From Pseudoalteromonas sp. MMG007 (GTDB taxonomy: Bacteria; Pseudomonadota; Gammaproteobacteria; Enterobacterales; Alteromonadaceae), in contig NZ_JAGJEI010000005.1 of assembly GCF_018100985.1 (NCBI RefSeq), positions 161,796 through 225,795 of the forward strand: a DNA stretch of 64,000 bases, in the 5' to 3' direction. This document shows, piece after piece, positions 9,622-18,438 of this stretch. Positions within the stretch are counted from its first letter, which is position 1. Each line of letters starts with the position of its first letter. The notes under the pieces are model-generated. The model worked only from the letters and a program-made list of their open reading frames with translations. It did not search any database and had not been told where the DNA came from. The position numbers were made by a program, and so were the translations under genes.

Positions 9622-10751
9622 TGACACACGATGTAATTGCACTTGCACAAGCACTTATTCAGCGTGAATCAGTAACACCTGAAGATGCTGGCTGCCAACA
9701 AATGATGAACGATCGCCTAAAGGCGGTTGGCTTTAATATTGAATCATTATTTTTTACTGACACGCTAAATACATGGGCACGTAAAGGCACTCAGTCACCG
9801 CATTTTTGCTTTGCAGGACATACCGATGTTGTACCTACAGGCCCAGCACAAAATTGGCAACATCCACCGTTTTCGGGTTTGGTAAAAGATGGTATGTTAC
9901 ATGGTCGCGGCGCCGCTGACATGAAAGGCTCTCTTGCAGCAATGCTCGTTGCAACAGAGCGTTTTGTTGCTAAAAACCCAGATCACAAAGGCTCTATTTC
10001 ATTTTTAATAACCTCAGACGAAGAAGGTCCATTTATAAATGGCACAACTCGCGTAATAGATACGTTAGAAGCGCGCGGTGAAAAAATCGACATGTGTCTA
10101 GTTGGTGAGCCATCATCACGCGATGTATTAGGAGATGTAGTTAAAAACGGTCGTCGTGGTTCTCTAACCGGCTTTTTAAAAGTAAAAGGTATACAAGGCC
10201 ATGTTGCCTACCCACACTTAGCACAAAACCCTATTCACTTATCATCTGAAGCCATTACTGAGCTTAGCCAAACAGTGTGGGATGAGGGTAATGAGTTTTT
10301 CCCAGCGACTAGCTTTCAAGTATCAAACATAAATGGCGGCACTGGTGCAGGTAATGTAATACCAGGTGAACTTGAAATACAATTTAACTTTAGATTTAGT
10401 ACCGAAGTAACGCATGAGCAATTACAAGCACGCGTAAACGCAATATTACAAAAGCACAAATTAAACTACGAGCTAAGCTGGATAGTGAATGGTCTACCAT
10501 TTATAACTGAGCACGGCCCGCTCGTGGATGCCACTGTTAGTGCTATTAAATCTGTCACAGGGCTTACTACCAACTTAGAAACCACCGGTGGGACATCTGA
10601 TGGACGCTTTATAGCGCAAACAGGCGCAAAAGTTATTGAGCTTGGACCGCGTAACGCCACAATTCATAAAGTAGATGAATGTGTAAGTACAGATGACTTA
10701 ATCGCACTTGCCGATATTTACGAACAAATCCTCGAAAACCTTTTAACATAA
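9621..10751 (+). CDS. dapE: Succinyl-diaminopimelate desuccinylase
   Basis: A 376-residue zinc hydrolase of the lysine/diaminopimelate pathway, cleaving N-succinyl-LL-DAP to LL-DAP and succinate. M20-family metal and catalytic residues are visible: H67 and D69 (GHTDVVPTG), bridging D100 (GAADMKG), and catalytic E134 with E135 (TSDEEGP). Length and motifs match DapE. It starts on the last base of the yffB stop codon and ends on the first base of the next gene's start codon, so yffB-dapE-M15 peptidase form one tightly coupled unit. Confidence 0.95.
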   Translation: MTHDVIALAQALIQRESVTPEDAGCQQMMNDRLKAVGFNIESLFFTDTLNTWARKGTQSPHFCFAGHTDVVPTGPAQNWQHPPFSGLVKDGMLHGRGAADMKGSLAAMLVATERFVAKNPDHKGSISFLITSDEEGPFINGTTRVIDTLEARGEKIDMCLVGEPSSRDVLGDVVKNGRRGSLTGFLKVKGIQGHVAYPHLAQNPIHLSSEAITELSQTVWDEGNEFFPATSFQVSNINGGTGAGNVIPGELEIQFNFRFSTEVTHEQLQARVNAILQKHKLNYELSWIVNGLPFITEHGPLVDATVSAIKSVTGLTTNLETTGGTSDGRFIAQTGAKVIELGPRNATIHKVDECVSTDDLIALADIYEQILENLLT

Positions 10752-11437
10752 TGGCCTTAAGCAACTTAATAGCCTGTGAGTGTATCACCGGGCAAAGTGA
10801 TACACATTTAATCGAGATTCAAGGCCATCGCTTACATAGCGAAATTATTGATGATTTTTTAGCGCTACAAAATGCAGCTAAAAATGCAGGTTTTGATTTA
10901 ACAATTGCCTCAAGCTTTAGAGATTTTGAACGCCAATCGATGATTTGGAACAATAAATTTTCAGGTTCTCGCCCTGTTTATAATAAGCAGCAACAGCCCG
11001 TAGATTTAACCAAATTAACGGATATAAATAAGTGTATTGCTATAATGCGCTACTCTGCCCTGCCCGGTGCAAGTAGACATCATTTAGGCACCGATCTCGA
11101 TATATTTGATAAAGCGGCGGTAAATGACGATTACAAATTACAGCTAACTCCAAATGAGTATGAGCAAGGCGGCCCATTCGCCCCTATGAGCGATTGGCTT
11201 AACAATAACTTAGCTAAATTTGGTTTTTATCGCCCTTATAAACATGATTTAGACGGGGTTGCGCCTGAGCTTTGGCATATTAGCCATATTAAACAATCAC
11301 AATTAATGGTTGATGCGCTTAGCGAGAAAATACTTTACGAGTGTATTAATAACAGTGAGTTACTTGGTAAGTCAGCTATTTTAGCCAACCTACCTGCGCT
11401 TTATAAACGTTTTATAAGTAACGTAAGCCCGCCATAA
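10751..11437 (+). CDS. M15-family D-Ala-D-Ala carboxypeptidase-like protein
   Basis: A 228-residue protein with the zinc-peptidase signature of the M15B/VanY family: SRHHLGTDLDIFD (the SxHxxGxAxD-type motif supplying His and Asp) around residues 114-126 and ELWHISH (final zinc His) around residue 175. Such enzymes trim the terminal D-Ala of peptidoglycan peptides. I see no clear signal peptide, so the compartment is uncertain. Coupling to dapE fits a cell-wall theme, because diaminopimelate is a peptidoglycan component; this link is an inference. A hairpin spans its stop codon. Confidence 0.75.
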   Translation: MALSNLIACECITGQSDTHLIEIQGHRLHSEIIDDFLALQNAAKNAGFDLTIASSFRDFERQSMIWNNKFSGSRPVYNKQQQPVDLTKLTDINKCIAIMRYSALPGASRHHLGTDLDIFDKAAVNDDYKLQLTPNEYEQGGPFAPMSDWLNNNLAKFGFYRPYKHDLDGVAPELWHISHIKQSQLMVDALSEKILYECINNSELLGKSAILANLPALYKRFISNVSPP

Positions 11438-11446
11438 TGCGGGTTT
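11425..11446. terminator. Bidirectional terminator hairpin
   Basis: AAGCCCGC and GCGGGTTT arms with a short loop overlap the stop codon of the M15 gene and lie just past the end of the convergent EamA transporter gene. The run of Ts is only three long. Confidence 0.5.
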
Positions 11447-11455
11447 ACTTAATCA

Positions 11456-12325
11456 CTAGGCTTTATGCTTATTTAATATAAAGACCAGCACAGCCCCTAG
11501 TATTAGTGAGCTTGCTATTACAAATTCAACCGTTAATTGCTCAGACAAAAACAGCACCCCAGCTACAGCTGCAAGTACCGGTACACATAATTGCACCACA
11601 GCGGCTTGTGTACTTTTTAGTAGCGGCATAGCTACATACCAAATACTATAACCAACACCTGATGCTATCGCACCTGACGCACATGCTAGTAAAACTCCTT
11701 CAATGCTCACCGTTTTTATATAGCTCATACCCACTAGCAATAAAATAGGTACAGCCACTAAGCTTCTAACAAAATTAAAGCTAGTAGTACGAAGCGGCGA
11801 TACACATACTTTACCGCGTATGCTGTAAATACCCCACGCTACGCCACTTAATGCCATAAGGGATGCGCCTAAAACTGAAGGCACAGCGGCTGATGGCAGC
11901 ATTAAATACACAAAACCACCCAACGCCACAATAAATGCTGCCCATTGCAATGCACTTAATTGCTCTTTTTTATAAATTCCCCAGCCAATCATCGTTAACT
12001 GCACCGCTGAGAATAAAATAAGTGCACCAGTGCCAGTATCTAGCTCTACGTATGCTATTGAAAAACACAGCGCATAAACTAATAAACTAATACTGCTTCG
12101 CCAGCTCCCTCTATCATTTAAAATTTCATAGTTAAATGCACCTTTACGTTTTAAATTGTAACTATAAACCCCCATTATAATCCCTAGGCAGGCAGCACCG
12201 CTCAATAGGCGAATAATAGTAAAGTTCCACGGGTCTATGTAACCTTGCGCGAGCGCCATACGGCAAAACAAAGAATTTGCGGCAAACGCAATTAAAGCAA
12301 TAAGTGTATATAAAGTGGCTTTCAA
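11456..12325 (-). CDS. EamA/DMT-family transporter
   Basis: A 289-residue integral membrane protein with about ten hydrophobic segments arranged as two EamA repeats (residues about 1-140 and 150-285), the typical drug/metabolite transporter architecture. The N-terminal FAANSLFCRMAL segment is typical of the family. The substrate cannot be inferred. It converges with the dapE operon and is alone on its strand. A 386-base gap separates its start from the lipoprotein operon. Confidence 0.85.
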   Translation of the reverse strand: MKATLYTLIALIAFAANSLFCRMALAQGYIDPWNFTIIRLLSGAACLGIIMGVYSYNLKRKGAFNYEILNDRGSWRSSISLLVYALCFSIAYVELDTGTGALILFSAVQLTMIGWGIYKKEQLSALQWAAFIVALGGFVYLMLPSAAVPSVLGASLMALSGVAWGIYSIRGKVCVSPLRTTSFNFVRSLVAVPILLLVGMSYIKTVSIEGVLLACASGAIASGVGYSIWYVAMPLLKSTQAAVVQLCVPVLAAVAGVLFLSEQLTVEFVIASSLILGAVLVFILNKHKA

Positions 12326-12711
12326 AAAAATTCCTTAAAACAAAAATATTAGCCTTTTTAAAGCAATCGAATTAATTTCATAAATCAAACTTAGAAGGCG
12401 ATTCATTTAAACAGGATTAGCCTTGTGGTGCAAAGAATGTGTGTTTTTATATAATTAGGTTATGCATTTAGAAACCAATAACCGCCGTTCGTAGCACTAA
12501 GTTTTACGCTTAAGGTTATATTTTAATAAAACCCTAGTTTATGTTTATCCTGCCACTCAGCAATTGATTTAGTATTTGTATAAAGCAATGTGTTGAATAT
12601 AAAAATTCACGTATTGTTCACCAACATTACTCTACGATTTCTTACAATGTTTCGTACATATAACTAAAAAAAACATGTTAATGTATGAAAGTAAATTAAG
12701 AGGAGTGCTCA
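12326..12711. other. Gene-free gap between EamA transporter and lipoprotein cluster
   Basis: This 386-base AT-rich region should hold divergent promoters for both neighbours. I found no convincing coding frame, repeat or RNA structure. AAGAGGAG near the right end is the ribosome binding site of the GTG-started gene at 12712. Confidence 0.6.
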
Positions 12712-14076
12712 GTGCGCCGCAGTATAATTTTAAGCTTTTGTTGTATTTTAAGTGGTTGTAGCACAATGGGTTTTAACGACCTATTTAATGACTACGCCAC
12801 TCAAATGACACCTGTAAGACATGCGATCGAAAATAATAATCTCGAAGAAGCACAATCGCTCATTGCTAAAAATAGCACTACGCACAGCAGCTACTTATTA
12901 AACCAATTAGAACAAGCGCGTTTAAACGACCTAGCTAATGCCCCATCAGATGCTCAAACCAAGTTTGAAAATGTGTATACGCAAATGCAAAATAAGCGAG
13001 AAGCTGCAAAAGTTCAGTTAAGTGCAGGGCTTGAGCAAAGTAATGCATTATTTACTAACGACTCAGCCATTACATATGTACCGCCCGCTTACGAAATGAG
13101 CATGTTACATAGTTTTAAAGCATTAAATTATGTTTATAAAAATGATATTGAAGGCGCACTTGTAGAAGTACGCCGTGCTAACAAAGTACAAGTAGACGCT
13201 TTAGAAGAAAACCAAACAGACATAGACTCAACAGTAAAAGAAGCGCAGCAACACTACCCAAGCATGAGTAACGTTACACGAGACGTTAAAAATGGCTTTC
13301 AAAATGCGTACACATTTTATTTATCGGCCTTGCTTTATCAAAGCGCTAAACAATATGACGATGCTTACATCGATTACAAAAAAGCATTAGCTATACAGCC
13401 AAACAATATCTATTTACAGCGTGATGTAATGCGTCTTGCAAAAAAACAAGGGTTTGATCAAGACTTAGCTGAATTTAAAAAGCGTTATAGCGATGTATCA
13501 AGCATACCTGCAAGTCAAGGCGAGGTAGTTGTGCTATTTGAACAAGGCTTAGTGCCTAAACAAGATGAATTTAAATTACGCCTACCTATATATACATCCG
13601 GTGGCGATGCGCGTTTTTATAGCCTTGCAATGCCAGTATATAAAGATAACGCCTACGTGCGTGGTGCAAATAATATCAACATAGACTCACAAAGTTTAGA
13701 GCTAAGCCCATTAGTACATATAGAAGCACTTGCAGCAAAAACATTAGAAGAACAAATACCTGCAAAAGTAGCGCGCCAAGTACTGCGCCTAGTCGCTAAA
13801 GAAAAAGTCAGAGCTGAGCTTGCCCGCAGCGCAGGTGACGTAGGAAATATACTGGCCAATATTTATAATCTAGCGTCTGAGCAAGCCGACACTCGCAGCT
13901 GGCTTACACTTCCTAATCAAATAAGTGTAGCTCGCAGTAGCGTTAATGCAGGCGAGCACTCATTAAATATAGGTAATCATCCGCCTATAAACTTTACCGT
14001 TAGTAAGCAAGGGTTAACGTTAATTTACCTAACCTCTATTAATAACTACTTTAACTATCATGTAGTCCAACTCTAG
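12712..14076 (+). CDS. COG3014-like lipoprotein with TPR-like segment
   Basis: A 454-residue protein starting at GTG with AAGAGGAG about eight bases upstream. The signal ends in the lipobox LSGC (Cys16), so it is predicted to be a lipoprotein. The part around residues 135-270 is rich in helical repeats (LYQSAKQYDDAYIDYKKALA is TPR-like). It resembles the uncharacterised COG3014 family that occurs with ycfL/lpoB in Alteromonadales and Vibrio. The role is unknown; the operon with LpoB suggests envelope or peptidoglycan biogenesis (inference). The next gene starts nine bases after the stop. Confidence 0.7.
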   Translation: MRRSIILSFCCILSGCSTMGFNDLFNDYATQMTPVRHAIENNNLEEAQSLIAKNSTTHSSYLLNQLEQARLNDLANAPSDAQTKFENVYTQMQNKREAAKVQLSAGLEQSNALFTNDSAITYVPPAYEMSMLHSFKALNYVYKNDIEGALVEVRRANKVQVDALEENQTDIDSTVKEAQQHYPSMSNVTRDVKNGFQNAYTFYLSALLYQSAKQYDDAYIDYKKALAIQPNNIYLQRDVMRLAKKQGFDQDLAEFKKRYSDVSSIPASQGEVVVLFEQGLVPKQDEFKLRLPIYTSGGDARFYSLAMPVYKDNAYVRGANNINIDSQSLELSPLVHIEALAAKTLEEQIPAKVARQVLRLVAKEKVRAELARSAGDVGNILANIYNLASEQADTRSWLTLPNQISVARSSVNAGEHSLNIGNHPPINFTVSKQGLTLIYLTSINNYFNYHVVQL

Positions 14077-14084
14077 GAGTCATC

Positions 14085-14510
14085 ATGAAATACATAGTGC
14101 CACTATTTGCATTCTTAATGCTAAGTGCATGTGCAACCCAACCTGTTACATCAGGAATATCAGTTGAACAAAGCAAAAACAATTTTAACGAGCAGTTGCG
14201 TGTTGATAACCCAGATTTAGGTAACAAACTGGCTATTACTAATGTAAAAACGCGTCAAACTAACCAGTTAACAGACGTGGTAGTCACACTTTCTAGCCAA
14301 TACAAAAAGTCACAATATTTACAGTACCAATTTAATTGGTTTGATAAAGACGGCTTTATAATTAAAGGCAATCACTCGCCTTGGCAAGCACTTACCCTAT
14401 TTGGTTTTGCAAAAACTCAATTACCGGGCTTAGCGCCAAGCACTGATGCGGTTACGTTCTCTTTAGCTGTTAGAGAAGTATCTACCGAATCACAAGAATT
14501 TAAAGATTAG
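14085..14510 (+). CDS. ycfL: YcfL-family lipoprotein (DUF1425)
   Basis: A 141-residue protein with a signal sequence and lipobox LSAC (Cys16). The mature part contains QYQFNWFDKDGFIIKG and the HSPWQALTLFG segment, typical of YcfL/DUF1425 proteins. In E. coli ycfL directly precedes lpoB, as here. Function is unknown; the outer membrane is the expected location. The start follows an AGGAG-like site and overlaps nothing; a gap of 11 bases leads to lpoB. Confidence 0.8.
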   Translation: MKYIVPLFAFLMLSACATQPVTSGISVEQSKNNFNEQLRVDNPDLGNKLAITNVKTRQTNQLTDVVVTLSSQYKKSQYLQYQFNWFDKDGFIIKGNHSPWQALTLFGFAKTQLPGLAPSTDAVTFSLAVREVSTESQEFKD

Positions 14511-14521
14511 AGGAAACAATA

Positions 14522-15139
14522 ATGATTAATACAAAATTTAAAACAGTATCTACTTATGCTTTAGTAGGTTTAAGCGCGTTAGTATTAAGCGGCTGTGCAA
14601 ATAAAGCAGTGGTAAGTTACGGCGATGCACAAGCTGTAGAAACAACCGATATTAACTTTGGCTCTACCGATTTACAAAAAGTGGCCAGCCAAATGACCGA
14701 CTCATTATTAAGCTCGCCGGTTGTTGGCACAATGACCGCTAACAAGCGCCCTGTTGTATTTGTAGAGCGTATTAAAAACAAAACCAGCGAGCACATTGAT
14801 ACAGAATCAATCACCGATTCAATCTCTACACAAATGCTTCGCAGTGGTAAGTTTCGTTTTGTAGATATGACGCGTGTTGAGTCAGTGCGTGAACAACTTA
14901 ATTTTCAAAACGAAGACGCCCTTGTTAACCCAGCAACAGCCGTTGCCTTTGGTAAGCAAATTGGTGCGCAATACATGTTATACGGAAACCTATCGAGCAT
15001 TGTTAAGTCAAACGCTGATAAATCGGATGTTTATTACAAGTTTACAATGCGCTTAATGGATATGGAAAGCGGCCTTGTAGAATGGGCTGACGAAACTGAA
15101 ATTCGTAAAACTAAAGAAAAATCGACATTTGGTTGGTAG
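14522..15139 (+). CDS. lpoB: Penicillin-binding protein activator LpoB
   Basis: A 205-residue lipoprotein: lipobox LSGC (Cys25), a short disordered linker, then a globular domain with PVVFVERIKNKTSEHIDT and SGKFRFVD, which match LpoB. LpoB reaches from the outer membrane through the peptidoglycan layer and stimulates the bifunctional synthase PBP1b. AGAGGAAAC precedes the ATG at 14522. The position behind ycfL is conserved. The linker between lipid anchor and globular domain is short compared with the long Pro-rich linker of E. coli LpoB. A strong hairpin follows the stop. Confidence 0.88.
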   Translation: MINTKFKTVSTYALVGLSALVLSGCANKAVVSYGDAQAVETTDINFGSTDLQKVASQMTDSLLSSPVVGTMTANKRPVVFVERIKNKTSEHIDTESITDSISTQMLRSGKFRFVDMTRVESVREQLNFQNEDALVNPATAVAFGKQIGAQYMLYGNLSSIVKSNADKSDVYYKFTMRLMDMESGLVEWADETEIRKTKEKSTFGW

Positions 15140-15143
15140 TTAC

Positions 15144-15178
15144 TAGGCCTTTACGGGCTAATAAGCCCATAAAGGCTA
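15144..15178 (+). other. Intra-operon stem-loop after lpoB
   Basis: A 13-bp stem with one mismatch (GCCTTTACGGGCT against AGCCCATAAAGGC) and a 4-base loop lies between lpoB and the next gene. There is no T-run, so it may be an mRNA-stabilising or processing hairpin rather than a terminator. Confidence 0.6.
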
Positions 15179-15194
15179 CCAATAGGAGATTATT

Positions 15195-15662
15195 ATGAAA
15201 GCTATAACATTAATAATGTGTGCCCTACTTAGTGTGAGCACGCCAACTTTTGCTCAATATGAGCGAAATAAAGCAGTACCTGTCCAACAGGTTTTATTTG
15301 GTGATGTAAAATCGGTGCGTAATATTACCGAACAAGAACTCATACAAGATAAAAACAACGGTTGGAAAACCTTCGGCGGCGCGTTACTAGGTGGCGTAAT
15401 AGGTAATCAGTTTGGTGGCGGAAGTGGGCGCACAGTGGCAACTATTTTAGGCTCAGTTATTGGCGGAAGTGTTGCACATAATAAGCAGCAGCAAAGCCAT
15501 TATCAGCAAAATAATTTTGTTGAACTGTTAATACAAGTCGAAAATGGCGACCAGTTTATGGTAGTTCAAGATCAAGACCAGTCAATGCGTTTTAGCAGAG
15601 GCGACAATGTGCGATTAGTCTATTTAAGTGATAACACAGTACGTGTAGATAAAGCGTACTAG
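15195..15662 (+). CDS. Glycine-zipper 2TM-domain envelope protein
   Basis: A 155-residue protein with a signal peptide (cleavage near FAQ). Two glycine-zipper helices follow at about residues 58-98: GGALLGGVIGNQFGGGSG and TILGSVIGGSVAH. The C-terminal part is a small beta-rich domain. This is the pattern of SlyB/Rick_17kDa-type outer-membrane proteins. AATAGGAG precedes the ATG. It is the last gene of the lipoprotein cluster and ends at a strong bidirectional terminator. Confidence 0.8.
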   Translation: MKAITLIMCALLSVSTPTFAQYERNKAVPVQQVLFGDVKSVRNITEQELIQDKNNGWKTFGGALLGGVIGNQFGGGSGRTVATILGSVIGGSVAHNKQQQSHYQQNNFVELLIQVENGDQFMVVQDQDQSMRFSRGDNVRLVYLSDNTVRVDKAY

Positions 15663-15675
15663 TCTAGATATTTAT

Positions 15676-15705
15676 AAAAAACGAGCCCAATTTGGCTCGT
15701 TTTTT
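15676..15705. terminator. Bidirectional rho-independent terminator
   Basis: AAAAAACGAGCC and GGCTCGTTTTTT arms around a 6-base loop. The A-run and T-run allow termination from both sides: the lipoprotein cluster from the left and alaA from the right. Confidence 0.9.
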
Positions 15706-15719
15706 ATGCATTATATTAA

Positions 15720-16937
15720 TTACACTTGTCGATAATCTTTAAAAAAACGCTTCATTTTAATCATTGCATCCGACAAGTCATCTTTGCTTGGTAAAAACAC
15801 TAATCTAAAGTGATCAGGTTCAGGCCAATTAAATGCCCTACCGTGAACAAGTAATATTTTTTCGGCTTTTAGCAGATCGTACATCATTTTTTCGTCGTCT
15901 TTAACGTTAAAATGCTCTGTATCTACTTTAGCAAATGCATACAATGCACCTTTGGGTTTTTTACAGCTAATACCTTCAATTGCATTTAAACCGCGCCAAG
16001 CAATATCTCTTTGCTCGTATAAACGCCCGCCTGGATCTATTAGGCTATCAATTGATTGCACGCCGCCCAACGCTTGTTGAATTGCGTATTGCGCCGGTAC
16101 ATTGGCACATAAACGCATAGATGATAGTATTTCTAAGCCTTTTCTCAAATCATCCATAACCGAAGTACGTCCGCTTAAAACCATCCAGCCCATTCTTAGC
16201 CCGGCAGCACGATACGTTTTAGCTAAGCCATTAAAAGTAATAATTGGCACATCATCGCAAAGTGATCCAATAGACGTATGCGTTATACCATCGTATAAAA
16301 TTTTCTCGTAAATCTCATCACTTAACAGTAATAGCTTGTGCTCACGTGCAATATCTATCAGCTGCATGAGTAAATCGTCGCTGTAAACTGCACCTGTCGG
16401 GTTATTAGGGTTAATTAGCACTAGAGCTTTTGTTTTAGATGTAATTTTACTTTTTATGTCTGCTATATCCGGAAACCAATCTTGCTCTTCATCACACAGG
16501 TAGTGCACTGGGTTACCACCAGATAACGTCACCGATGCAGTCCAAAGAGGATAGTCAGGTGCAGGAATAAGCACTTCGTCGCCATTATTTAATAGCGCTT
16601 GGGTGATCATTTGAATAAGCTCGCTTACGCCATTGCCAATGTAAATGTTATCTACATCTAGATTATGTAAGCCACGTTGTTGATAATGCTGATAAACGGC
16701 CACTCGAGCTGAATAGAGGCCTTTAGAGTCACAGTAACCTTGGGCTGAATATAAATTGCGAATAATATCGCGGTGCATATCTTCTGGCATATCAAAGCCA
16801 AAAGCGGCCGGATTACCTATATTCAGTTTTAATACTTTTTGTCCTTCGTCTTCCATTTTTTTAGCTTGTGCTAAAACCGGCCCACGAATGTCATAACATA
16901 CACCTTCTAATTTGTGACTCTTTTTAATTTCAGACAT
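15720..16937 (-). CDS. alaA: Alanine transaminase (glutamate-pyruvate)
   Basis: A 405-residue PLP-dependent class I aminotransferase. The N-terminus (KSHKLEGVCYDIRGPVL) and the pyridoxal-phosphate lysine in NGLAKTYRAAGLRMGW match AlaA (YfbQ), the main alanine-forming transaminase of E. coli. NPNNPTGAVY and SDEIYEK are the family motifs around the cofactor. Length equals the E. coli enzyme. A good Shine-Dalgarno (AGAGGTAA) precedes the start. It is monocistronic, ends at the shared terminator, and has a 410-base structured gap upstream. Confidence 0.93.
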   Translation of the reverse strand: MSEIKKSHKLEGVCYDIRGPVLAQAKKMEDEGQKVLKLNIGNPAAFGFDMPEDMHRDIIRNLYSAQGYCDSKGLYSARVAVYQHYQQRGLHNLDVDNIYIGNGVSELIQMITQALLNNGDEVLIPAPDYPLWTASVTLSGGNPVHYLCDEEQDWFPDIADIKSKITSKTKALVLINPNNPTGAVYSDDLLMQLIDIAREHKLLLLSDEIYEKILYDGITHTSIGSLCDDVPIITFNGLAKTYRAAGLRMGWMVLSGRTSVMDDLRKGLEILSSMRLCANVPAQYAIQQALGGVQSIDSLIDPGGRLYEQRDIAWRGLNAIEGISCKKPKGALYAFAKVDTEHFNVKDDEKMMYDLLKAEKILLVHGRAFNWPEPDHFRLVFLPSKDDLSDAMIKMKRFFKDYRQV

Positions 16938-17347
16938 TATTACCTCTTTAGGGTATTTTAGCTTTATGGATTAAGTTTGTTCAATCTAGGGGTGATTTAA
17001 TCACGCGGGATTTGTAACCTAGTGGGCTCGCTAGCGGCTCCTGTGTTACCTTACTGGCTTACATCTATGTAAGAATAAGTAAAAATTGAGTAACAAAGAG
17101 AAAATAGCCCTAGGAAGACCCTTCTGGGCAATGCGTGTTTGAATTTTATACGTCGTTATCGCCTTTTTGTGTGGAAAATCCCACGACATAGGCTCTGCCT
17201 AACCTCAAAACCAGACACACGTTGCAAATTCAATCCCGAAAGATCAACACACCCTAGTGAGTATTTAGACTAACCTAGCAAAGGCGTAAAGTGCCAGTCA
17301 ATTTAGACGCTTAATACTGAAATAAATTCACGTTTAAGCTGCATATT
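16938..17347. other. Gene-free gap rich in short hairpins
   Basis: A 410-base interval without a credible gene. It holds an unusual number of inverted repeats: GTGATTTAATCAC, CTTACATCTATGTAAG, GCCC...GGGC around an AGAAG/CTTCT inner stem, GTGG...CCAC, TAGGCTCTGCCTA, and a longer-range pair CAATGCGTGT (17129-17138) with ACACACGTTG (17215-17224). It could be a structured RNA or a dispersed repeat; the strand is undecided. The alaA promoter must also lie at its left edge. Confidence 0.5.
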
Positions 17348-17692
17348 TTAACGAGACGCTAACCACTCGTTTAATTTAACTTGCGAGCCTTTAACTTGCT
17401 CCATCAGATTATTTGAAGCATCGGTTGCTTGCGCTAAATCGTCAACAGTTAAGCTTTGTTCAATAATACGAGAAACTTCAGCTAAACTTGATGCGCCAAA
17501 CTGTGCAGCGTTAGACTTTAAACTGTGAGAATTTCGAATAGCCGCTTCTTTATCTTGGCCAATAGTTGCCATAACATCTGTACCTAAACGTTCAAATTCT
17601 GCGCAGCAAAAATCAAGCGTATCCGGAAATTGTTCACCTAATAACGATTCCATACTTTCTAATGCAGATTCATCAATACTAATTTGTGTCAT
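17348..17692 (-). CDS. Histidine-phosphotransfer (Hpt) domain protein
   Basis: A stand-alone Hpt domain of 114 residues with the phospho-acceptor motif HSLKSNAAQFG, His56. Such proteins shuttle phosphate between receiver domains of hybrid sensor kinases and response regulators in the cytoplasm. No kinase or regulator gene is adjacent, so the partners are encoded elsewhere. The protein is a single four-helix bundle without added domains. It lies alone on the minus strand, with an AT-rich divergent region towards the DTW gene. Confidence 0.88.
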   Translation of the reverse strand: MTQISIDESALESMESLLGEQFPDTLDFCCAEFERLGTDVMATIGQDKEAAIRNSHSLKSNAAQFGASSLAEVSRIIEQSLTVDDLAQATDASNNLMEQVKGSQVKLNEWLASR

Positions 17693-17826
17693 ATTTTAAG
17701 CCCTTAAAAACTATCCGTGTTAAATCTATGTCAATTCTATTACTGTATATTGATGCGTAAAAAAAACCAACTTAATTACCTCATAAATGTATAATTATGA
17801 GGATCATACTGAAAAAAGTTTATTAA

Positions 17827-18423
17827 ATGGCACGCACTCTTTGTAATAATTGTAGTTTTTCTATCTCAACCTGTATTTGTAATGCTATTGAGCAAGTTAA
17901 TAACCGTGTGAGCGTTATTATTCTACAACACCCTAGTGAAGAAAAAATAGCGAAGAATACCGCTAAGTTACTTAATTTAAGCCTTAACGATTGCCAAATA
18001 ATTAAAGGTGAAAATAATAACGACTTTGCTATATTAAAAAGCCTGCCTTTAGAAACAACGGTTTTACTTTACCCTAATGAGCTTGCAATAAATTTAGATG
18101 AGAAAGCTCAAAGCACAAAGTTAAACAATATCACTCATTTAGTCGTAATAGATGGCACATGGAAAAAAGCTTACAAAATATTTCAGCTCACCACTTTATT
18201 AAACCAATTTAAAACAGTCAGCTTTAAACAATTGCCTAAAAACCGTTACGTAATTCGCAAAGCCCCACGCGCTGATAGCCTCTCAACACTTGAAGCTGTT
18301 GCACATAGTCTGTTTTTAATAGAGCAGTTAAACCCTGCCCCACTTTATAATTTATTGGATGAATTAATACAAAAACAAACCCAACACATGCCTGAGCACG
18401 TAAAAGCACGTTACCAATATTAA
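17827..18423 (+). CDS. DTW-domain tRNA-uridine aminocarboxypropyltransferase
   Basis: A 198-residue protein. The N-terminal cysteine cluster (LCNNCSFSISTCICNA) and the core motif DGTWKKAYKI identify a DTW-domain enzyme (TapT/YfiP/TuaA group). These transfer the aminocarboxypropyl group of SAM to uridine in tRNA, forming acp3U. The motif reads DGTW here rather than DDTW/DATW, which is tolerated in the family. The PRADSLSTLEAVA segment is also typical. A 15-base gap separates it from the next gene, suggesting co-transcription. Confidence 0.8.
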   Translation: MARTLCNNCSFSISTCICNAIEQVNNRVSVIILQHPSEEKIAKNTAKLLNLSLNDCQIIKGENNNDFAILKSLPLETTVLLYPNELAINLDEKAQSTKLNNITHLVVIDGTWKKAYKIFQLTTLLNQFKTVSFKQLPKNRYVIRKAPRADSLSTLEAVAHSLFLIEQLNPAPLYNLLDELIQKQTQHMPEHVKARYQY

Positions 18424-18438
18424 GCGACATAAACTTAA

